This document shows, one piece after another, positions 14,144 to 24,003 of a stretch of 35,812 bases of DNA. Source of the stretch: an uncultured Sphingomonadales bacterium (GTDB lineage: Bacteria > Pseudomonadota > Alphaproteobacteria > Sphingomonadales > Sphingomonadaceae); assembly GCA_903834285.1 (NCBI GenBank), contig CAILIO010000238.1, positions 1-35,812 of the forward strand, written 5' to 3'. A model generated the notes under the pieces. It saw only the letters and a list, made by a program, of their open reading frames with translations. It searched no databases and was not told the origin of the DNA. Position numbers and translations under genes: made by a program. The number at the start of each line of letters is the position of its first letter. The first letter of the stretch is position 1.

Positions 14144-15012
14144 TAGAGAAAATCGCGCAAAGTCGCGATGAAGCGGTCGAACTGGTCGTGGTGGAGCCAG
14201 TGGCCGGCGTTTTCGAATTCGATGACCGTGCCATCGCGGAAGTGCTTGATGCGGCCGTCGCGCTCGGGATTGCCGGCCCACGAATCCGCACCGTTCAAGA
14301 GCAGCGTGGGGCAGGTGATCGCCTCCCACAGCTCGTGCTTGCGCTCGGTCGAGATATCGTAGGGGTGATCGATGTGGACGTAAGGGTCGAACTTCCAGGT
14401 GAAAGTGCCATCCTCGTTGCGGTTGATGCCGTGGATCGTGAGGTGCCGGGCCTGGACGTCAGTGAGGTAGGTGTTCTCGGCCTTCATGCGCGCGTAGGCG
14501 TCTTCCAGCGTCGCATAGCGGCGCGGCAGGCGGCCGGCTGCCTTGCGCTTTTCCGCAATGTACTCGCGCACGCGCCGGGCGAAGGGCACGTCCTTCATGC
14601 GCAGTTCCCAATCGGGCGTCGGGAAGATGCCCTCGATCGCGACGAGCTTGGCGACGTCCTCCGGGAACAGCCCGGCATAGCGCAGTGAGACATTGGCGCC
14701 CCACGAATGCGAGACGATCGTGACGGGGGCGAGGCCGAGCTGGTGGACGAGCTGCGCGACGTCGTAGACCATGTCCATCGTGCGGTAGTTGCCGTCCGAT
14801 GCCCAATCGCTGTCGCCATGACCGCGGTGATCGAGCGCGATGACATGCCAGTCGTCGCGCAGGGCCTCGGCGGTCCAGTCCCAGCTGCGGCAATGGTCGC
14901 GCCCGCCGTGGATCAGGAGGAGCGGCGGCTTCTCCGCATTGCCCCAGTCAACGTAGTGGAGGCGCAGGCGCTGCGAGATGAAAGTGTTCGAGGTGGGGCC
15001 GAGCAGTGTCAT
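14143..15012 (-). CDS. Alpha/beta hydrolase
   Basis: A 289-residue soluble alpha/beta-hydrolase-fold enzyme. The oxyanion-hole segment LLLIHGG is at residues 31-37, DHRGHGDSDW at 61-70, and the nucleophile elbow SHSWGAN puts the serine at 103, with serine in place of the usual first glycine of GxSxG. The catalytic histidine is H271 in NAGHWLHHDQ; the acid is probably in LLNGADSW. The substrate (an ester or similar bond) cannot be predicted. It lies 42 bases after the SDR gene and overlaps the PNPOx-family gene by one base, suggesting one operon. Confidence 0.85.
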   Translation of the reverse strand: MTLLGPTSNTFISQRLRLHYVDWGNAEKPPLLLIHGGRDHCRSWDWTAEALRDDWHVIALDHRGHGDSDWASDGNYRTMDMVYDVAQLVHQLGLAPVTIVSHSWGANVSLRYAGLFPEDVAKLVAIEGIFPTPDWELRMKDVPFARRVREYIAEKRKAAGRLPRRYATLEDAYARMKAENTYLTDVQARHLTIHGINRNEDGTFTWKFDPYVHIDHPYDISTERKHELWEAITCPTLLLNGADSWAGNPERDGRIKHFRDGTVIEFENAGHWLHHDQFDRFIATLRDFL

Positions 15013-15054
15013 CGGTCATCTTTGCCGCAGGTGCGAACAGGCCGCAAGCCCGGT

Positions 15055-15903
15055 TTAGATCCTGTCGCGCCACGAAACCTTGGGCACGAAGCCGATCACC
15101 TCACCCGCTCGCGCGCTGGAGAGCAGCGCGGCTTCTCCGGCAAGCGTCTCCGCCAGCGGCACGCTGGGGAAGTGCTCGGCCATCAGATCGCGCGAGGGGC
15201 GGCCGATCAGGTTGTCCGCCGCTGCGATGATCATGGCCTCATGCCCGGTGGTTTCGGTCTCGAGCGCGCAGCGGCAGGCCTGCGCCGCGTCTGCGGCGTC
15301 GATATAGCTCCACAGGTTCCATTTGCGGCTGGCCGGATCGGTCTGGATCTGCGGCAGTGCGGCATAATCTTCGGCCACGTAGACGTTGGAGAAGCGCAGC
15401 GAGATGATCGCCATGGCAGGGTGCCAGCGCGCGAACTCGTCGGCCATGGTCTCGCCCACGCGCTTGCCGAGCGCATAGGACCAGTTGGGGAGCAGCGGGT
15501 GCGTCTCGTCGATCGGGGCAAAAAGCGGCGGTTCGGCGAAGGGCAAGCCGAGGATCGTCTCGCTCGAAGCCCAGACCACGCGGCCGATGCCGAGCCGGGC
15601 GGCAGCGGAGAACACGTTGTAGGTGCCCATGACGTTGATGCGGAAAGCCGCCTCGTCGGTCGTGGCGCCGGGCTTGGGGATGCCGGCGAGATGGAGCACG
15701 GCGTCGAAGCGACGGGCTGCCGTATCAACGCCCGAAAGCGCGCCCATGACTGCGCCGAAATCCGCGCAATCGAGCCGGACGGTATCATCGCCATAGACCG
15801 AGCTGACGATATCGAAGCCGGTGACGCGGTGGCCTGCAGCACGAAGCGCCGCGACCGCATGTTTGCCCAGTTTGCCGCTGCTTCCTGTGACCGCGATGCG
15901 CAT
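15055..15903 (-). CDS. NAD(P)-dependent epimerase/dehydratase (extended SDR)
   Basis: A 282-residue extended short-chain dehydrogenase/reductase. The nucleotide-binding motif TGSSGKLG is at 6-13, an acidic residue (D31) follows the second strand as in NAD-preferring enzymes, HLAGIP is at 71-76, the serine lies in WASSETI near 113, and the catalytic pair is Y143/K147 in WSYALGK. Homologues act on nucleotide sugars or uronic acids; the substrate is not determined here. It starts 19 bases after the prfC stop and is followed closely by the hydrolase. Confidence 0.88.
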   Translation of the reverse strand: MRIAVTGSSGKLGKHAVAALRAAGHRVTGFDIVSSVYGDDTVRLDCADFGAVMGALSGVDTAARRFDAVLHLAGIPKPGATTDEAAFRINVMGTYNVFSAAARLGIGRVVWASSETILGLPFAEPPLFAPIDETHPLLPNWSYALGKRVGETMADEFARWHPAMAIISLRFSNVYVAEDYAALPQIQTDPASRKWNLWSYIDAADAAQACRCALETETTGHEAMIIAAADNLIGRPSRDLMAEHFPSVPLAETLAGEAALLSSARAGEVIGFVPKVSWRDRI

Positions 15904-15922
15904 GCCCCTGCCCTCCTGCGAG

Positions 15923-17452
15923 TTACCGTTCCTTGGTGGCGCTGAAGGTCAGCTCCGGATTGCGTTCCTGCTGATAGCCGACATCCCACGCCGAACGCGC
16001 CATGAAGACGGGATCACCGTCACGGTCCTTGGCAAGGTTCGACAAGTTGAAATCGGCAAAGTTGCGCAAGGCCGCCTCGCTGCCCTTGAGCCAACGCGCG
16101 GTGTCGAACGGCGAGGGTTCGAGCACGGCCTCGACCTTGTACTCCGCTTCCAGTCGCGAGATCAGCACGTCGAGCTGGAGCTGGCCGACCACGCCGACGA
16201 TCGATTGCGCGCCGATCTCGGGATAGAACACCTGAATCACGCCTTCCTCGGACAAGTCGTCGAGCGCTTTCCTGAGCTGCTTGGTCTTGGTCGGATCCTT
16301 GAGCTGGACCCGGCGCAGGATTTCTGGCGCAAAATTGGGCAGGCCGGTGAAGCGGACGATGTTCTTTTCCGACAGCGTATCGCCCACGCGCAAGGTGCCG
16401 TGGTTGGGGATGCCGATGATGTCGCCCGCCTCGGCGGTATCGGCAATCTCGCGGTCCTGCGCGAAGAACAGGATCGGCGAATGGACAGCAATCGGCTTGC
16501 CGAGGCCCGACGGCGTGAGCTTCATACCGCGCTTGAAGGTGCCCGAGACCATGCGCATGAACGCGATGCGATCACGGTGCATCGGGTCCATGTTGGCCTG
16601 GACCTTGAACACGAAGCCGGTGACTTCGGGGTGGTCGGTTTCGATCGTGCCGGAGTCGCTCGGCTGCGGGCGCGGTGGCGGGGAGTGGCGGGCGATGGCG
16701 TCGATCATTTCGGCGACACCGAAGTTCTTGAGCGCCGAGCCGAAATAGACCGGCGTCAGGTCGCCGTTACGATAGGCGGTGAGATCGAATTCGGGGTAGC
16801 CGATCTGCGCGAGCTCGATTTCCTCGGCGATCTCGGCTGGGATGGCGCCTTCGGTCATGGGATCGCGCTTGCCGAGGAATTCGCGACTGTCGCCCTCAGG
16901 GCGGGCAATCGTGCCCGTCGCAAAATCGAGCACGCCTTCGAAGATGCCGCCCATGCCGATGGGCCACGACATCGGGCAGACATCGAGAGCGAGCGCGTCG
17001 GCCACTTCGTCGAGCGTTTCGAACACTGGGCGGCCTTCGCGGTCCACCTTGTTGACGAAGGTGATGATTGGCACCGAGCGCAGGCGGCAGACCTCGAACA
17101 GCTTGCGCGTCTGCGGCTCAATACCCTTGGCCGCGTCAATCACCATGATCGCGGAATCGACCGCGGTCAGCGTGCGGTAGGTGTCTTCGGAGAAGTCCTC
17201 GTGGCCTGGCGTATCGAGCAAGTTGAAGACGACGCCGTCCTTCTGGAAGGTCATGACCGAGGAGGTGACCGAGATGCCGCGCTGCTGCTCGATCTTCATC
17301 CAGTCGGACCGGGCGCGCCGCGCCTGCCCACGCGCCTTGACCTCGCCGGCCAGATGGATCGCGCCGCCCTGGAGGAGCAGCTTCTCGGTCAACGTGGTCT
17401 TGCCCGCGTCAGGGTGCGAGATGATGGCAAAGGTGCGACGGTTGGAACTCAT
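15923..17452 (-). CDS. prfC: Peptide chain release factor 3
   Basis: A 509-residue translational GTPase that removes RF1/RF2 from the ribosome after peptide release. The GTPase motifs are HPDAGKTT at 13-20, RGISVTSS near 58-65 (switch I), DTPGHEDF at 80-87 and NKVD at 134-137. The C-terminal RF3 domains follow with FKVQANMDPMHRDRIAFMR and VGVVGQLQLDVL. Length is near normal for the family. The ATG has no competing upstream start. It is co-directional with the carotenoid oxygenase upstream and the SDR downstream, but no functional link is evident. Confidence 0.96.
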   Translation of the reverse strand: MSSNRRTFAIISHPDAGKTTLTEKLLLQGGAIHLAGEVKARGQARRARSDWMKIEQQRGISVTSSVMTFQKDGVVFNLLDTPGHEDFSEDTYRTLTAVDSAIMVIDAAKGIEPQTRKLFEVCRLRSVPIITFVNKVDREGRPVFETLDEVADALALDVCPMSWPIGMGGIFEGVLDFATGTIARPEGDSREFLGKRDPMTEGAIPAEIAEEIELAQIGYPEFDLTAYRNGDLTPVYFGSALKNFGVAEMIDAIARHSPPPRPQPSDSGTIETDHPEVTGFVFKVQANMDPMHRDRIAFMRMVSGTFKRGMKLTPSGLGKPIAVHSPILFFAQDREIADTAEAGDIIGIPNHGTLRVGDTLSEKNIVRFTGLPNFAPEILRRVQLKDPTKTKQLRKALDDLSEEGVIQVFYPEIGAQSIVGVVGQLQLDVLISRLEAEYKVEAVLEPSPFDTARWLKGSEAALRNFADFNLSNLAKDRDGDPVFMARSAWDVGYQQERNPELTFSATKER

Positions 17453-17498
17453 GGGGGCCGCCTAGCCGAGATGGCGAGCCGAATCCAGCGAGGGTGGT

Positions 17499-18851
17499 TC
17501 AGGCCGGCGCTGGCGGGACCGATGCATCGCTCACCCAGTTGCCGTGGAAACCGAAAGGAACGCGCTGTGGCAGGTGGACTTCCGCCACCGGCCCGCGCGC
17601 CACGTCCTGTGCATCAAGCACGACGAAGCTGGAGGGGCCGCCTCCGAAATCATGGGCAAAGGCCAGGAGCCAGCCATCATCTTCGGCCCCGCCGCTCTCG
17701 CGTGGTACGAAGACGGACTCGCCGGCACCGCGGCCCGGACCGTAGTCGTAATGCGTGCGCGCACCGGTCACGAGATCATGTTTGAAGGTCATGCCAGCGG
17801 GATGGGTGCCGAAGCCGACGGCATAGCCGTAGCGATATTCGCGGGTGCCGACGGCGGGCGCGTGGCGGGGGAATTCCTGCGGGGTCTGGTCGATCACGGT
17901 CACGCTGCTGCGGCGGCCCGCAATATCGAATTCCCAGCGTTCGAGCCGGGGCAAACTGTCGCGGATCGGCCCGTTGCGATCATGATCGAACATGCGGTCG
18001 AAAGCGCAGATATCGATGACGACCGAACCGTCGGCGCGGTCGTAGGCGTTCATAGGGTGATAGGCGTAGCAGAGCGGGATTTCGATCCAGATCATGTCCT
18101 GTGCGATGCCCTCGCGCGGCAGGAAGCCGACCCGTGCGCCGTAATCCGGGTTCCAGCTGAACGGGAAGCGCGAGCCCGCCTGCGCCATCTTCATATCGAG
18201 CGTGACGGGCAGATCGTAGATCACGGCGTATTTCTCGGTGAGCGACATGTCGTGGACCATCGAGGGGCCCATCGGGATATCGACGGTGCGGCGGACGCGG
18301 CCATCCTTGCCGACGACGATGTACTGCACATGACCCATCCAGCGGCCGGGGGCATAGGCGACCGCGTGCAGTTCGCCGCTCGCCGAATCGAACTTGGGGT
18401 GCGCGGTGAAGGCGCCGGGCAGCGTGCCGAAGAAATCGTTCCGCGCAACAGTGTCCAGCTCGTAAGTCAGCTCGACCGGAGTGCCGCCCGCCTCGACCAC
18501 CGCCCAGGTGCGCCCTGCGAAACCAGCGACGTTGGTGTTGGGGCCATGGGCGCCACCAGACCAGTTGGGGCCGGTGACCGGCGGCTTGCCGAGCGCCTTG
18601 GCCACCGCGTCCCCACCGACATAGCGGTTGCGATACCACTCCGCCCGCCCCTCACGCAGACGCAGGCCATGGACCATGCCGGTGCCGGTGAACCAATGGT
18701 AAGCGGCGGCATCGGTATTGCCCAGGGGATTGGGCCCATTGCGCAGATAGCGGCCGTTGAGTTCTTTGGGGAGCTCACCAGAGACAGCGAGTCCGGTTGC
18801 CGTGATCTCTTCGGTCACGGGCGCGAAGTTTCCGGCGAGGTAGGGGTTCAT
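17499..18851 (-). CDS. Carotenoid cleavage/lignostilbene dioxygenase family protein
   Basis: A 450-residue non-heme iron dioxygenase of the RPE65 family, which cleaves carbon-carbon double bonds of carotenoids, apocarotenoids or stilbenes. The four iron-binding histidines fit H151 (TAHPKFD), H200 (MVHDMSLTE), H265 (AYHPMNAYD) and H436 (GFHGNW) in the expected order. The N-terminus NPYLAGNFAPVTEEI and GRYLRNGPNP are also characteristic. Related enzymes in Novosphingobium cleave lignin-derived stilbenes, which makes a phenolic stilbene substrate plausible, but carotenoid cleavage is not excluded. No other lignin genes lie nearby in this window. Confidence 0.92.
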   Translation of the reverse strand: MNPYLAGNFAPVTEEITATGLAVSGELPKELNGRYLRNGPNPLGNTDAAAYHWFTGTGMVHGLRLREGRAEWYRNRYVGGDAVAKALGKPPVTGPNWSGGAHGPNTNVAGFAGRTWAVVEAGGTPVELTYELDTVARNDFFGTLPGAFTAHPKFDSASGELHAVAYAPGRWMGHVQYIVVGKDGRVRRTVDIPMGPSMVHDMSLTEKYAVIYDLPVTLDMKMAQAGSRFPFSWNPDYGARVGFLPREGIAQDMIWIEIPLCYAYHPMNAYDRADGSVVIDICAFDRMFDHDRNGPIRDSLPRLERWEFDIAGRRSSVTVIDQTPQEFPRHAPAVGTREYRYGYAVGFGTHPAGMTFKHDLVTGARTHYDYGPGRGAGESVFVPRESGGAEDDGWLLAFAHDFGGGPSSFVVLDAQDVARGPVAEVHLPQRVPFGFHGNWVSDASVPPAPA

Positions 18852-18955
18852 CGGCCGCTCCCAGATGCTTTTGCTTTTAGCAGAGCGGGGAGGATGCCAC
18901 GTTCACTGGCCCGGCGAAAGCGGACTTGTCCCGAAGCCGCCTGCTTTCAGCGCCG

Positions 18956-19342
18956 TCACCCACCCGTGAGGCAGCGGCGCAGGGCTTCGGCTTCCTGCGG
19001 ATAAAGGGGCCTCCCGCCGGGCGTACCGATGATAACCCGGCGGGAGAGGCCGCTGTTGATGATGTCGATCCGCATGCCCCGCACCTTGTTCCACCGGTAG
19101 ATATGGCTGACCGGACCCTCAAGCGTGTCCCAGTGCTTTTCGGTCAAGGGCATCCTGTCCGCCAGACATGACGCCAACGCGTCGTCCGAAAGCCGGGAAT
19201 CCGCGAACAGCAAAGTGCGCAGCTCGCGCGCCCGCTTTCGTTCGCCATAGGCCTGCGCAAAAACGAGCAGGGCAAGCAATGCCATGATCAGCAAGGCCCA
19301 TGTGACGACCGCCCAGCGCGGTGGCGGCGCCGCCTCGTTCAT
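18956..19342 (-). CDS. Hypothetical single-pass membrane protein
   Basis: A 128-residue protein with one N-terminal membrane helix (WAVVTWALLIMALLALLVFAQ) and a soluble domain of about 90 residues containing two cysteines (SCLAD and RRCLTGG). It is positioned to face the periplasm or cytoplasm; charge balance does not decide. The ATG overlaps the stop of the aldose-epimerase-like gene by four bases, so it is translated from the same message. I do not recognise the family. Confidence 0.75.
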   Translation of the reverse strand: MNEAAPPPRWAVVTWALLIMALLALLVFAQAYGERKRARELRTLLFADSRLSDDALASCLADRMPLTEKHWDTLEGPVSHIYRWNKVRGMRIDIINSGLSRRVIIGTPGGRPLYPQEAEALRRCLTGG

Positions 19343-20226
19343 AGCGGTCGGACTGTCACGTCCATGCGGAAGCGCCTGCTTTCACCCACAACGAGCGTGA
19401 CCACGCCGGGCTTGTCACGGAAATCGCCGCTGAACCCAGCCGGATCAGAGTGGCCCTGCCACGGCTCGATGCAGATGTAGCGCGCGCCCGGCACTTGCCA
19501 CAGGCCGAGCATCGAGCTGTCCGGGAAAGCTACATCGAGCCATGCGCCACCCTCGGCGCCAAACGACAGACTGCGGCTGGCAAGGTCAGTCCAGATCATC
19601 GCGTCGGCAGCGAAAAGCGTTTCAGCGAGCTGCAGCGTGCGGCCCGCGACCGGGCTCGGCTCACCCTCCGCGAGCAGCAGCCCGGTCTCGCGGCTCACGC
19701 GGCGAATCGGCTGGGGTTCGGCCTGTTCGAACTCCAGCTTGTGCGCCGCCTTGTCCGCTCCGCCCGGCAGTGGCCAGGCGAATGCGGGATGATAGCCGAA
19801 GCTGAAGGGCAGCACGTCCGGACCGGGGTTGCTCACCGTGGCTTCCATCGCCAGCGTATGGCCGTCCAGCCGAAAGGCCACGTCCAGTGCGAAAGCAAAG
19901 GGATAGATCGCGCGCGTTGCAGCGCTGTCGATCAGGCGAAAGCGGGCCTCCGCTCCCTCATGCACCACGAGTTCGAACAGGCTGCGGCGGGCGAAGCCAT
20001 GGCGCGGCATCGGACATGACCAGTCATCGACGCGGAGCGTATCACCCGCAAGGCTGCCCACGATCGGAAACAGCAACGGCGCATGGCTGGCCCAGAACGC
20101 GGGATCCGCATCGGTCATATATTCGCGGCCTGCCGCATCGGTCAGCGACCACAATTCGGCGCCCAGCGGATTGATCCGCGCGCGCAAGGCCCCCGATGCA
20201 ATGGTCACGAATTCGGCGGTGGGCAT
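19339..20226 (-). CDS. Aldose 1-epimerase family protein
   Basis: A 295-residue galactose-mutarotase-fold protein, closest in layout to the LacX-like aldose 1-epimerase group. Sequence marks are PRHGFAR near residue 75 and the catalytic-type histidine in FSFGYHPAFAWPL, plus the glutamate in YICIEPWQGHSDP near 257. It would interconvert anomers of a hexose or hexose phosphate. It is divergent from the lipoprotein gene upstream and coupled to a small membrane protein downstream. The specific sugar is unknown. Confidence 0.85.
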   Translation of the reverse strand: MPTAEFVTIASGALRARINPLGAELWSLTDAAGREYMTDADPAFWASHAPLLFPIVGSLAGDTLRVDDWSCPMPRHGFARRSLFELVVHEGAEARFRLIDSAATRAIYPFAFALDVAFRLDGHTLAMEATVSNPGPDVLPFSFGYHPAFAWPLPGGADKAAHKLEFEQAEPQPIRRVSRETGLLLAEGEPSPVAGRTLQLAETLFAADAMIWTDLASRSLSFGAEGGAWLDVAFPDSSMLGLWQVPGARYICIEPWQGHSDPAGFSGDFRDKPGVVTLVVGESRRFRMDVTVRPL

Positions 20227-20326
20227 TGCGGCAATCTCCGGCAGGGGACGAGGTCGGGGCGGGGCCTTTACGCGATCTTACGGGTTTTGTGCCAAGCCTT
20301 CGCGCAGGAAGCTATCGAGATCTGCC

Positions 20327-20947
20327 GTGGTTCGTGCGTCGTTCTTTGCCATGGCCGCTTCGATGCTGGCGCTCTCCTCCTGCGGCAATCCGCCGGGGGT
20401 CTACAGCCTGCCGGTCAGCGAGGCCTTTGCGCGGCTCGCGCAGGCCGACGTCGACGGGTTTCGCAAGGCGCGCCAGTGCGGCATCCTGATCCATTTGCAC
20501 GCCCAGCCCGACGAAGAAACGAACAGCGTGACCTGGCGGGTCGAAAGCAGCGGCGAGCAAGTGCTTCATTTTACGGTCCACCTCACGCCGGTGCAGGACA
20601 AGACCAGCGCGACGATCGAGATTCCTGCCGATCCGAAAGGCGGCGAGGTCTACGACGGGGACTATTTCGTGGCGCGGCCCGCGTTCAGTCAGCCGCTCCG
20701 GCCCGCCTTGCAGGAACTGGTCGATGCGGCGATGGCGCAGCGCCAGTTCGACGCTGGGCAACTGCCCTTTTCAACCGATGGCGTGTGCGACGTCCAGCGC
20801 GCCGGACTGGAAGGCGGGCTGCATTTTGCGATCGACGACGATGCGGGCAAGGATACCGAACGAACCCTGGCCGACCACGATGCCGCAGCCGCAGCCGAGA
20901 CCAATCCAAAATTCGGCGAGCCGATGGATCCCGCCGGGGCCAACTGA
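20327..20947 (+). CDS. Putative lipoprotein (first of a tandem pair)
   Basis: A 206-residue secreted lipoprotein with lipobox LALSSC followed by GNPPG. GTG 20327 is preferred because it gives a basic-hydrophobic signal peptide (VVRASFFAMAASMLALSSC); ATG 20351 would leave it without a positive charge, though no strong ribosome-binding site decides. The mature part starts VYSLPVSEAFARL and contains LVDAAMAQRQFD, both echoed in the next gene. The domain is not recognised. It ends three bases before the next gene. Confidence 0.75.
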   Translation: MVRASFFAMAASMLALSSCGNPPGVYSLPVSEAFARLAQADVDGFRKARQCGILIHLHAQPDEETNSVTWRVESSGEQVLHFTVHLTPVQDKTSATIEIPADPKGGEVYDGDYFVARPAFSQPLRPALQELVDAAMAQRQFDAGQLPFSTDGVCDVQRAGLEGGLHFAIDDDAGKDTERTLADHDAAAAAETNPKFGEPMDPAGAN

Positions 20948-20950
20948 CCG

Positions 20951-21592
20951 GTGCGCCGCATCTTGACCTTCGGCGTTCTGGCTCCCGCCGTCATGGCGGT
21001 GGCGGCCTGTTCTCAGCTGGGAACGGCCTATCCTATTCCATCTGCTGTCGCGCTTGCACGGCTGCGCGCCAGCAAGGCACCATTGATGCCGTTTGGCGAT
21101 GCCGCTGCTGACAGCATGGCCCTGCAACAGGGCGACCACAGCGTGGTCTGGGTCATCCTGGACGCCGATGATCGCGAATTGCTCCGGCTCGTCGCAAAGA
21201 TCTCGGCGGGAGATCAATCGACCCGCGTCTGGACCGATGTCGCCCCGCCCGAGGGCCCGCGCCATGATGCGGTCACCAAGGGTCTCGCCGCCAATCCCAG
21301 CATCGCGGCATTTTACCGCGCCATTGCTGCCGAGCAGGTCAACGCGGCGCTTGGCCAACGCCGCTTCGACCTGACGCGAACTTATGGGCCGATGATGGCG
21401 GCCACGCTCGCCAACTTGCCGCGAATGAGCAAGCTGTTCGACCAAGATGCCGCCGCCTCAGCAAAAGGGAGCCGCGACACGATGCAGCGCGCTTATGACG
21501 ACGAGGCGGCGGGGCGCTGGCCCACGACGCAGGAGGGCGGCAGAGGCGATGGGCAGTTCGGCGACCCTACTGACGACACCAAGCCGAAATAG
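20951..21592 (+). CDS. Putative lipoprotein (second of a tandem pair)
   Basis: A 213-residue protein starting with GTG. The signal peptide MRRILTFGVLAPAVMAVAAC has a VAAC lipobox. The mature protein begins AYPIPSAVALARLRASK and later has AAEQVNAALGQRRFDLT, matching the layout of the preceding lipoprotein, followed by a Gly/Asp-rich tail. The two are probably diverged paralogues and form an operon. It converges with pheT six bases downstream. Function unknown. Confidence 0.78.
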   Translation: MRRILTFGVLAPAVMAVAACSQLGTAYPIPSAVALARLRASKAPLMPFGDAAADSMALQQGDHSVVWVILDADDRELLRLVAKISAGDQSTRVWTDVAPPEGPRHDAVTKGLAANPSIAAFYRAIAAEQVNAALGQRRFDLTRTYGPMMAATLANLPRMSKLFDQDAAASAKGSRDTMQRAYDDEAAGRWPTTQEGGRGDGQFGDPTDDTKPK

Positions 21593-21597
21593 CCGGA

Positions 21598-24003
21598 TCA
21601 GCCCCGCAGCACCCCGCCCAGCTTAGCCCCGGCGGCCACGATCTTGTCGGTGATCGCTTTCAGCGCAGCTTCGTCGTAGCTCTTGTCGGCCGGCTGCAAG
21701 GTGACCTCGATCGCCAGCGACTTCTGACCTTCCGGCACGCCAGTCCCTCGGAAATCATCGAACACGCGGGCCGCGACCACATTGGCCTTGTCCGCCCCGC
21801 GCACGGCGCGCAGCAGGTCGCCCGCCGGAAGCGCGTCGGGCACGAGGAAAGCAAAATCGCGCGTCACTGCCTGGAGTGCGGGCGGCGCGAAATGCGGGCG
21901 CGCGAAGCTGCCGGGGCCCTTGCGTGCCGGGATCGCCCCGAGAAACAGCTCGACCACCGCGACCGGTCCGGTGAGATCGAAAGCCTTGGCAGTCGTGGGG
22001 TGGAGCAGGCCAAAGCGGGCAAGCACCGTCTTGGGCCCAAGCCGCAAGGTGGCCGACTGGCCGGGATGGAACTGGCTTCCTGCCTCGCCCATCACTTGCA
22101 GGTTCTCGACCGGCGCGCCGGCTTCGGCGAGGAGCGCGAGGGCCTCGGCCTTAGCGTCAAAGGCGTCGAACGGCTTGGCCTTGCCAGTTGCCCAACCACG
22201 CGGCGCGGCTTCGCCCGCGAGGACGACGGCAAGGCTCGGCTGCTCGTCGCTCGCGCCGCCCTCCCCGCGCAGATAGCGGCGGCCGATCTCGAACAGACGG
22301 ACCGAAGTGGCACCGCGATCGAGATTGCGCCGCGCCGCCGAAAGCAGGCCCGGCAGCAGCGAGGGGCGCATGGTCTTGAGGTCTTCGGAGATCGGATTGG
22401 CCAGCGTCCAGAGGCCTCCGTTGCCGCAGGCGAAATGTTCGGCCTCAGCAGTGGGAAGGAACGACCAGGTAACAGCCTCATTGAGCCCGCGCGCGGCAGC
22501 AGCGCGGCGGATGCGGCGTTCCTGGAGCTGCGCGGCGGTCGCGGTGGGCTTGGCCACGCCGTCCGCGCGCGGCAGCGGGGTGGAGGGCACGGCATCGAGG
22601 CCGTGAACGCGGATCACTTCCTCGACAATGTCCGGCGCGCCGTCGACGTCGGGGCGCCAGGTCGGCACGGTGACGTCCCAGTTTTTGGCCAAGTCTTCCG
22701 CCACATCGAAGCCAAGCGCGGCGAGAATGCGCTTCTGCTCGCCATTGGCGACATCGATGCCGCCGAGATTGCCGGCGAGAGCCGGATCATAGGCGAAGCT
22801 CTTGCGCGCAAGCGGGGGCTGCCCGGCGCGAATGACTTCACTGGGCGCGCCGCCGCAGATTTCGAGGATCAGGCCGGTAAGCAGGTCGAGACCGGTATCG
22901 AGAAACGCGGGATCGACCCCGCGTTCGAAACGGCCGCGCGCGTCGGACGTCAACGCCAGCGCTTGGCCGGTACGGGCGATATTGGCGGGGGTGAAGTAGG
23001 CGACTTCGAGGAGGACGTCGGTGGTCGTCTCCGAGCAGCCTGAATGTTCGCCGCCCATGATGCCGGCAATATCGTGGACGCCGCTGTCATCGGCGATCAC
23101 GGTCATCCACGGTTCGAGCGCGTATTCGCGGCCGTTGAGCGCAAGGCAGGCCTCGCCATCGCGGGCCCTGCGTGCGACGACCGTGCCGGTGAGTTTGGCG
23201 AGGTCATAGGCATGCGCCGGGCGGCCATAGCCGAGCATGACGTAGTTGGTGATGTCGACAAGCGCCGAGATCGGGCGCTGGCCCGCGCTCTTGAGGCGGT
23301 CCTGCAACCACTGCGGGCTGGGACCGTTGGTCACGCCTTGGATGACGCGGCCGTAGAAGGCGGGGCAGCCTTCGGGATCGTCGGTGCGCACCTCCACCGG
23401 GCAAGGGAAGGTGCCGGCGACAGATGTCACATCGATGGGCTTGAGCACGCCCAAGCCTGCTGCGGCGAGGTCGCGCGCGATGCCGTGGACGCCCATGCAA
23501 TCCGGCCGGTTGGGCGTGATCGCGACATCGAATACCGGGTCGGAGCCGAGATAATCGGCAAAGCTGGTGCCAACAGGCGCATCGGCGGGAAGCTCGATGA
23601 TGCCATCATGCTCTTCGCCGAGGCCAAGCTCGCGCGTCGAGCACATCATGCCGTTGGATTCCACGCCGCGGACCGCTGCGACCTTGAGCGTCATCCCATT
23701 GGCGGGAACGACAGCGCCGGGGACACCGAGCACGCCAACGAGGCCAGCGCGCGCATTGGGCGCGCCGCAGACGACCTGCAGCGGGGTACCGTCACCCAGA
23801 TCGACCGAGAGCACCTGCAGCTTGTCGGCCTGCGGATGCTTTTCCGCGGTCAGCACGCGCGCGACACGGAACTGCTTCAGCGCAGCCGAGGCATCCTCGA
23901 CGCCTTCGATCTCTAGCCCGAGCGAGGTGAGCTTTTCGGCGATGGTGCGGGCGTCGGCCTTGGTATCGAGCACCGACTTCAACCACGAGAGCGAGAACTT
24001 CAT
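21598..24003 (-). CDS. pheT: Phenylalanine-tRNA ligase beta subunit
   Basis: An 801-residue beta subunit that with PheS forms the alpha2-beta2 enzyme charging tRNA-Phe. The order is an N-terminal EMAP-type tRNA-binding domain (about 40-150), the B3/B4 editing region around [18 protein letters not shown] and [19 protein letters not shown], the B5 domain, the catalytic-like core ([17 protein letters not shown]) and a C-terminal anticodon-binding ferredoxin-like fold ([15 protein letters not shown] strand near residue 710). Length is normal. The ATG overlaps the pheS stop by four bases. Confidence 0.97.
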   Translation of the reverse strand: MKFSLSWLKSVLDTKADARTIAEKLTSLGLEIEGVEDASAALKQFRVARVLTAEKHPQADKLQVLSVDLGDGTPLQVVCGAPNARAGLVGVLGVPGAVVPANGMTLKVAAVRGVESNGMMCSTRELGLGEEHDGIIELPADAPVGTSFADYLGSDPVFDVAITPNRPDCMGVHGIARDLAAAGLGVLKPIDVTSVAGTFPCPVEVRTDDPEGCPAFYGRVIQGVTNGPSPQWLQDRLKSAGQRPISALVDITNYVMLGYGRPAHAYDLAKLTGTVVARRARDGEACLALNGREYALEPWMTVIADDSGVHDIAGIMGGEHSGCSETTTDVLLEVAYFTPANIARTGQALALTSDARGRFERGVDPAFLDTGLDLLTGLILEICGGAPSEVIRAGQPPLARKSFAYDPALAGNLGGIDVANGEQKRILAALGFDVAEDLAKNWDVTVPTWRPDVDGAPDIVEEVIRVHGLDAVPSTPLPRADGVAKPTATAAQLQERRIRRAAAARGLNEAVTWSFLPTAEAEHFACGNGGLWTLANPISEDLKTMRPSLLPGLLSAARRNLDRGATSVRLFEIGRRYLRGEGGASDEQPSLAVVLAGEAAPRGWATGKAKPFDAFDAKAEALALLAEAGAPVENLQVMGEAGSQFHPGQSATLRLGPKTVLARFGLLHPTTAKAFDLTGPVAVVELFLGAIPARKGPGSFARPHFAPPALQAVTRDFAFLVPDALPAGDLLRAVRGADKANVVAARVFDDFRGTGVPEGQKSLAIEVTLQPADKSYDEAALKAITDKIVAAGAKLGGVLRG

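Noticed and set aside
14595..15012. Hydrolase nucleophile elbow SHSWG lacking the first glycine, as a sign of inactivation
   Set aside because: Serine or alanine at this position is tolerated in many active alpha/beta hydrolases, and the histidine and oxyanion segment are present.
15821..17785. 654-codon plus-strand open frame opposite prfC and the SDR gene
   Set aside because: It is the antisense of clearly real genes and arises from GC-rich third positions; its product is His/Arg/Gly-rich with no domain.
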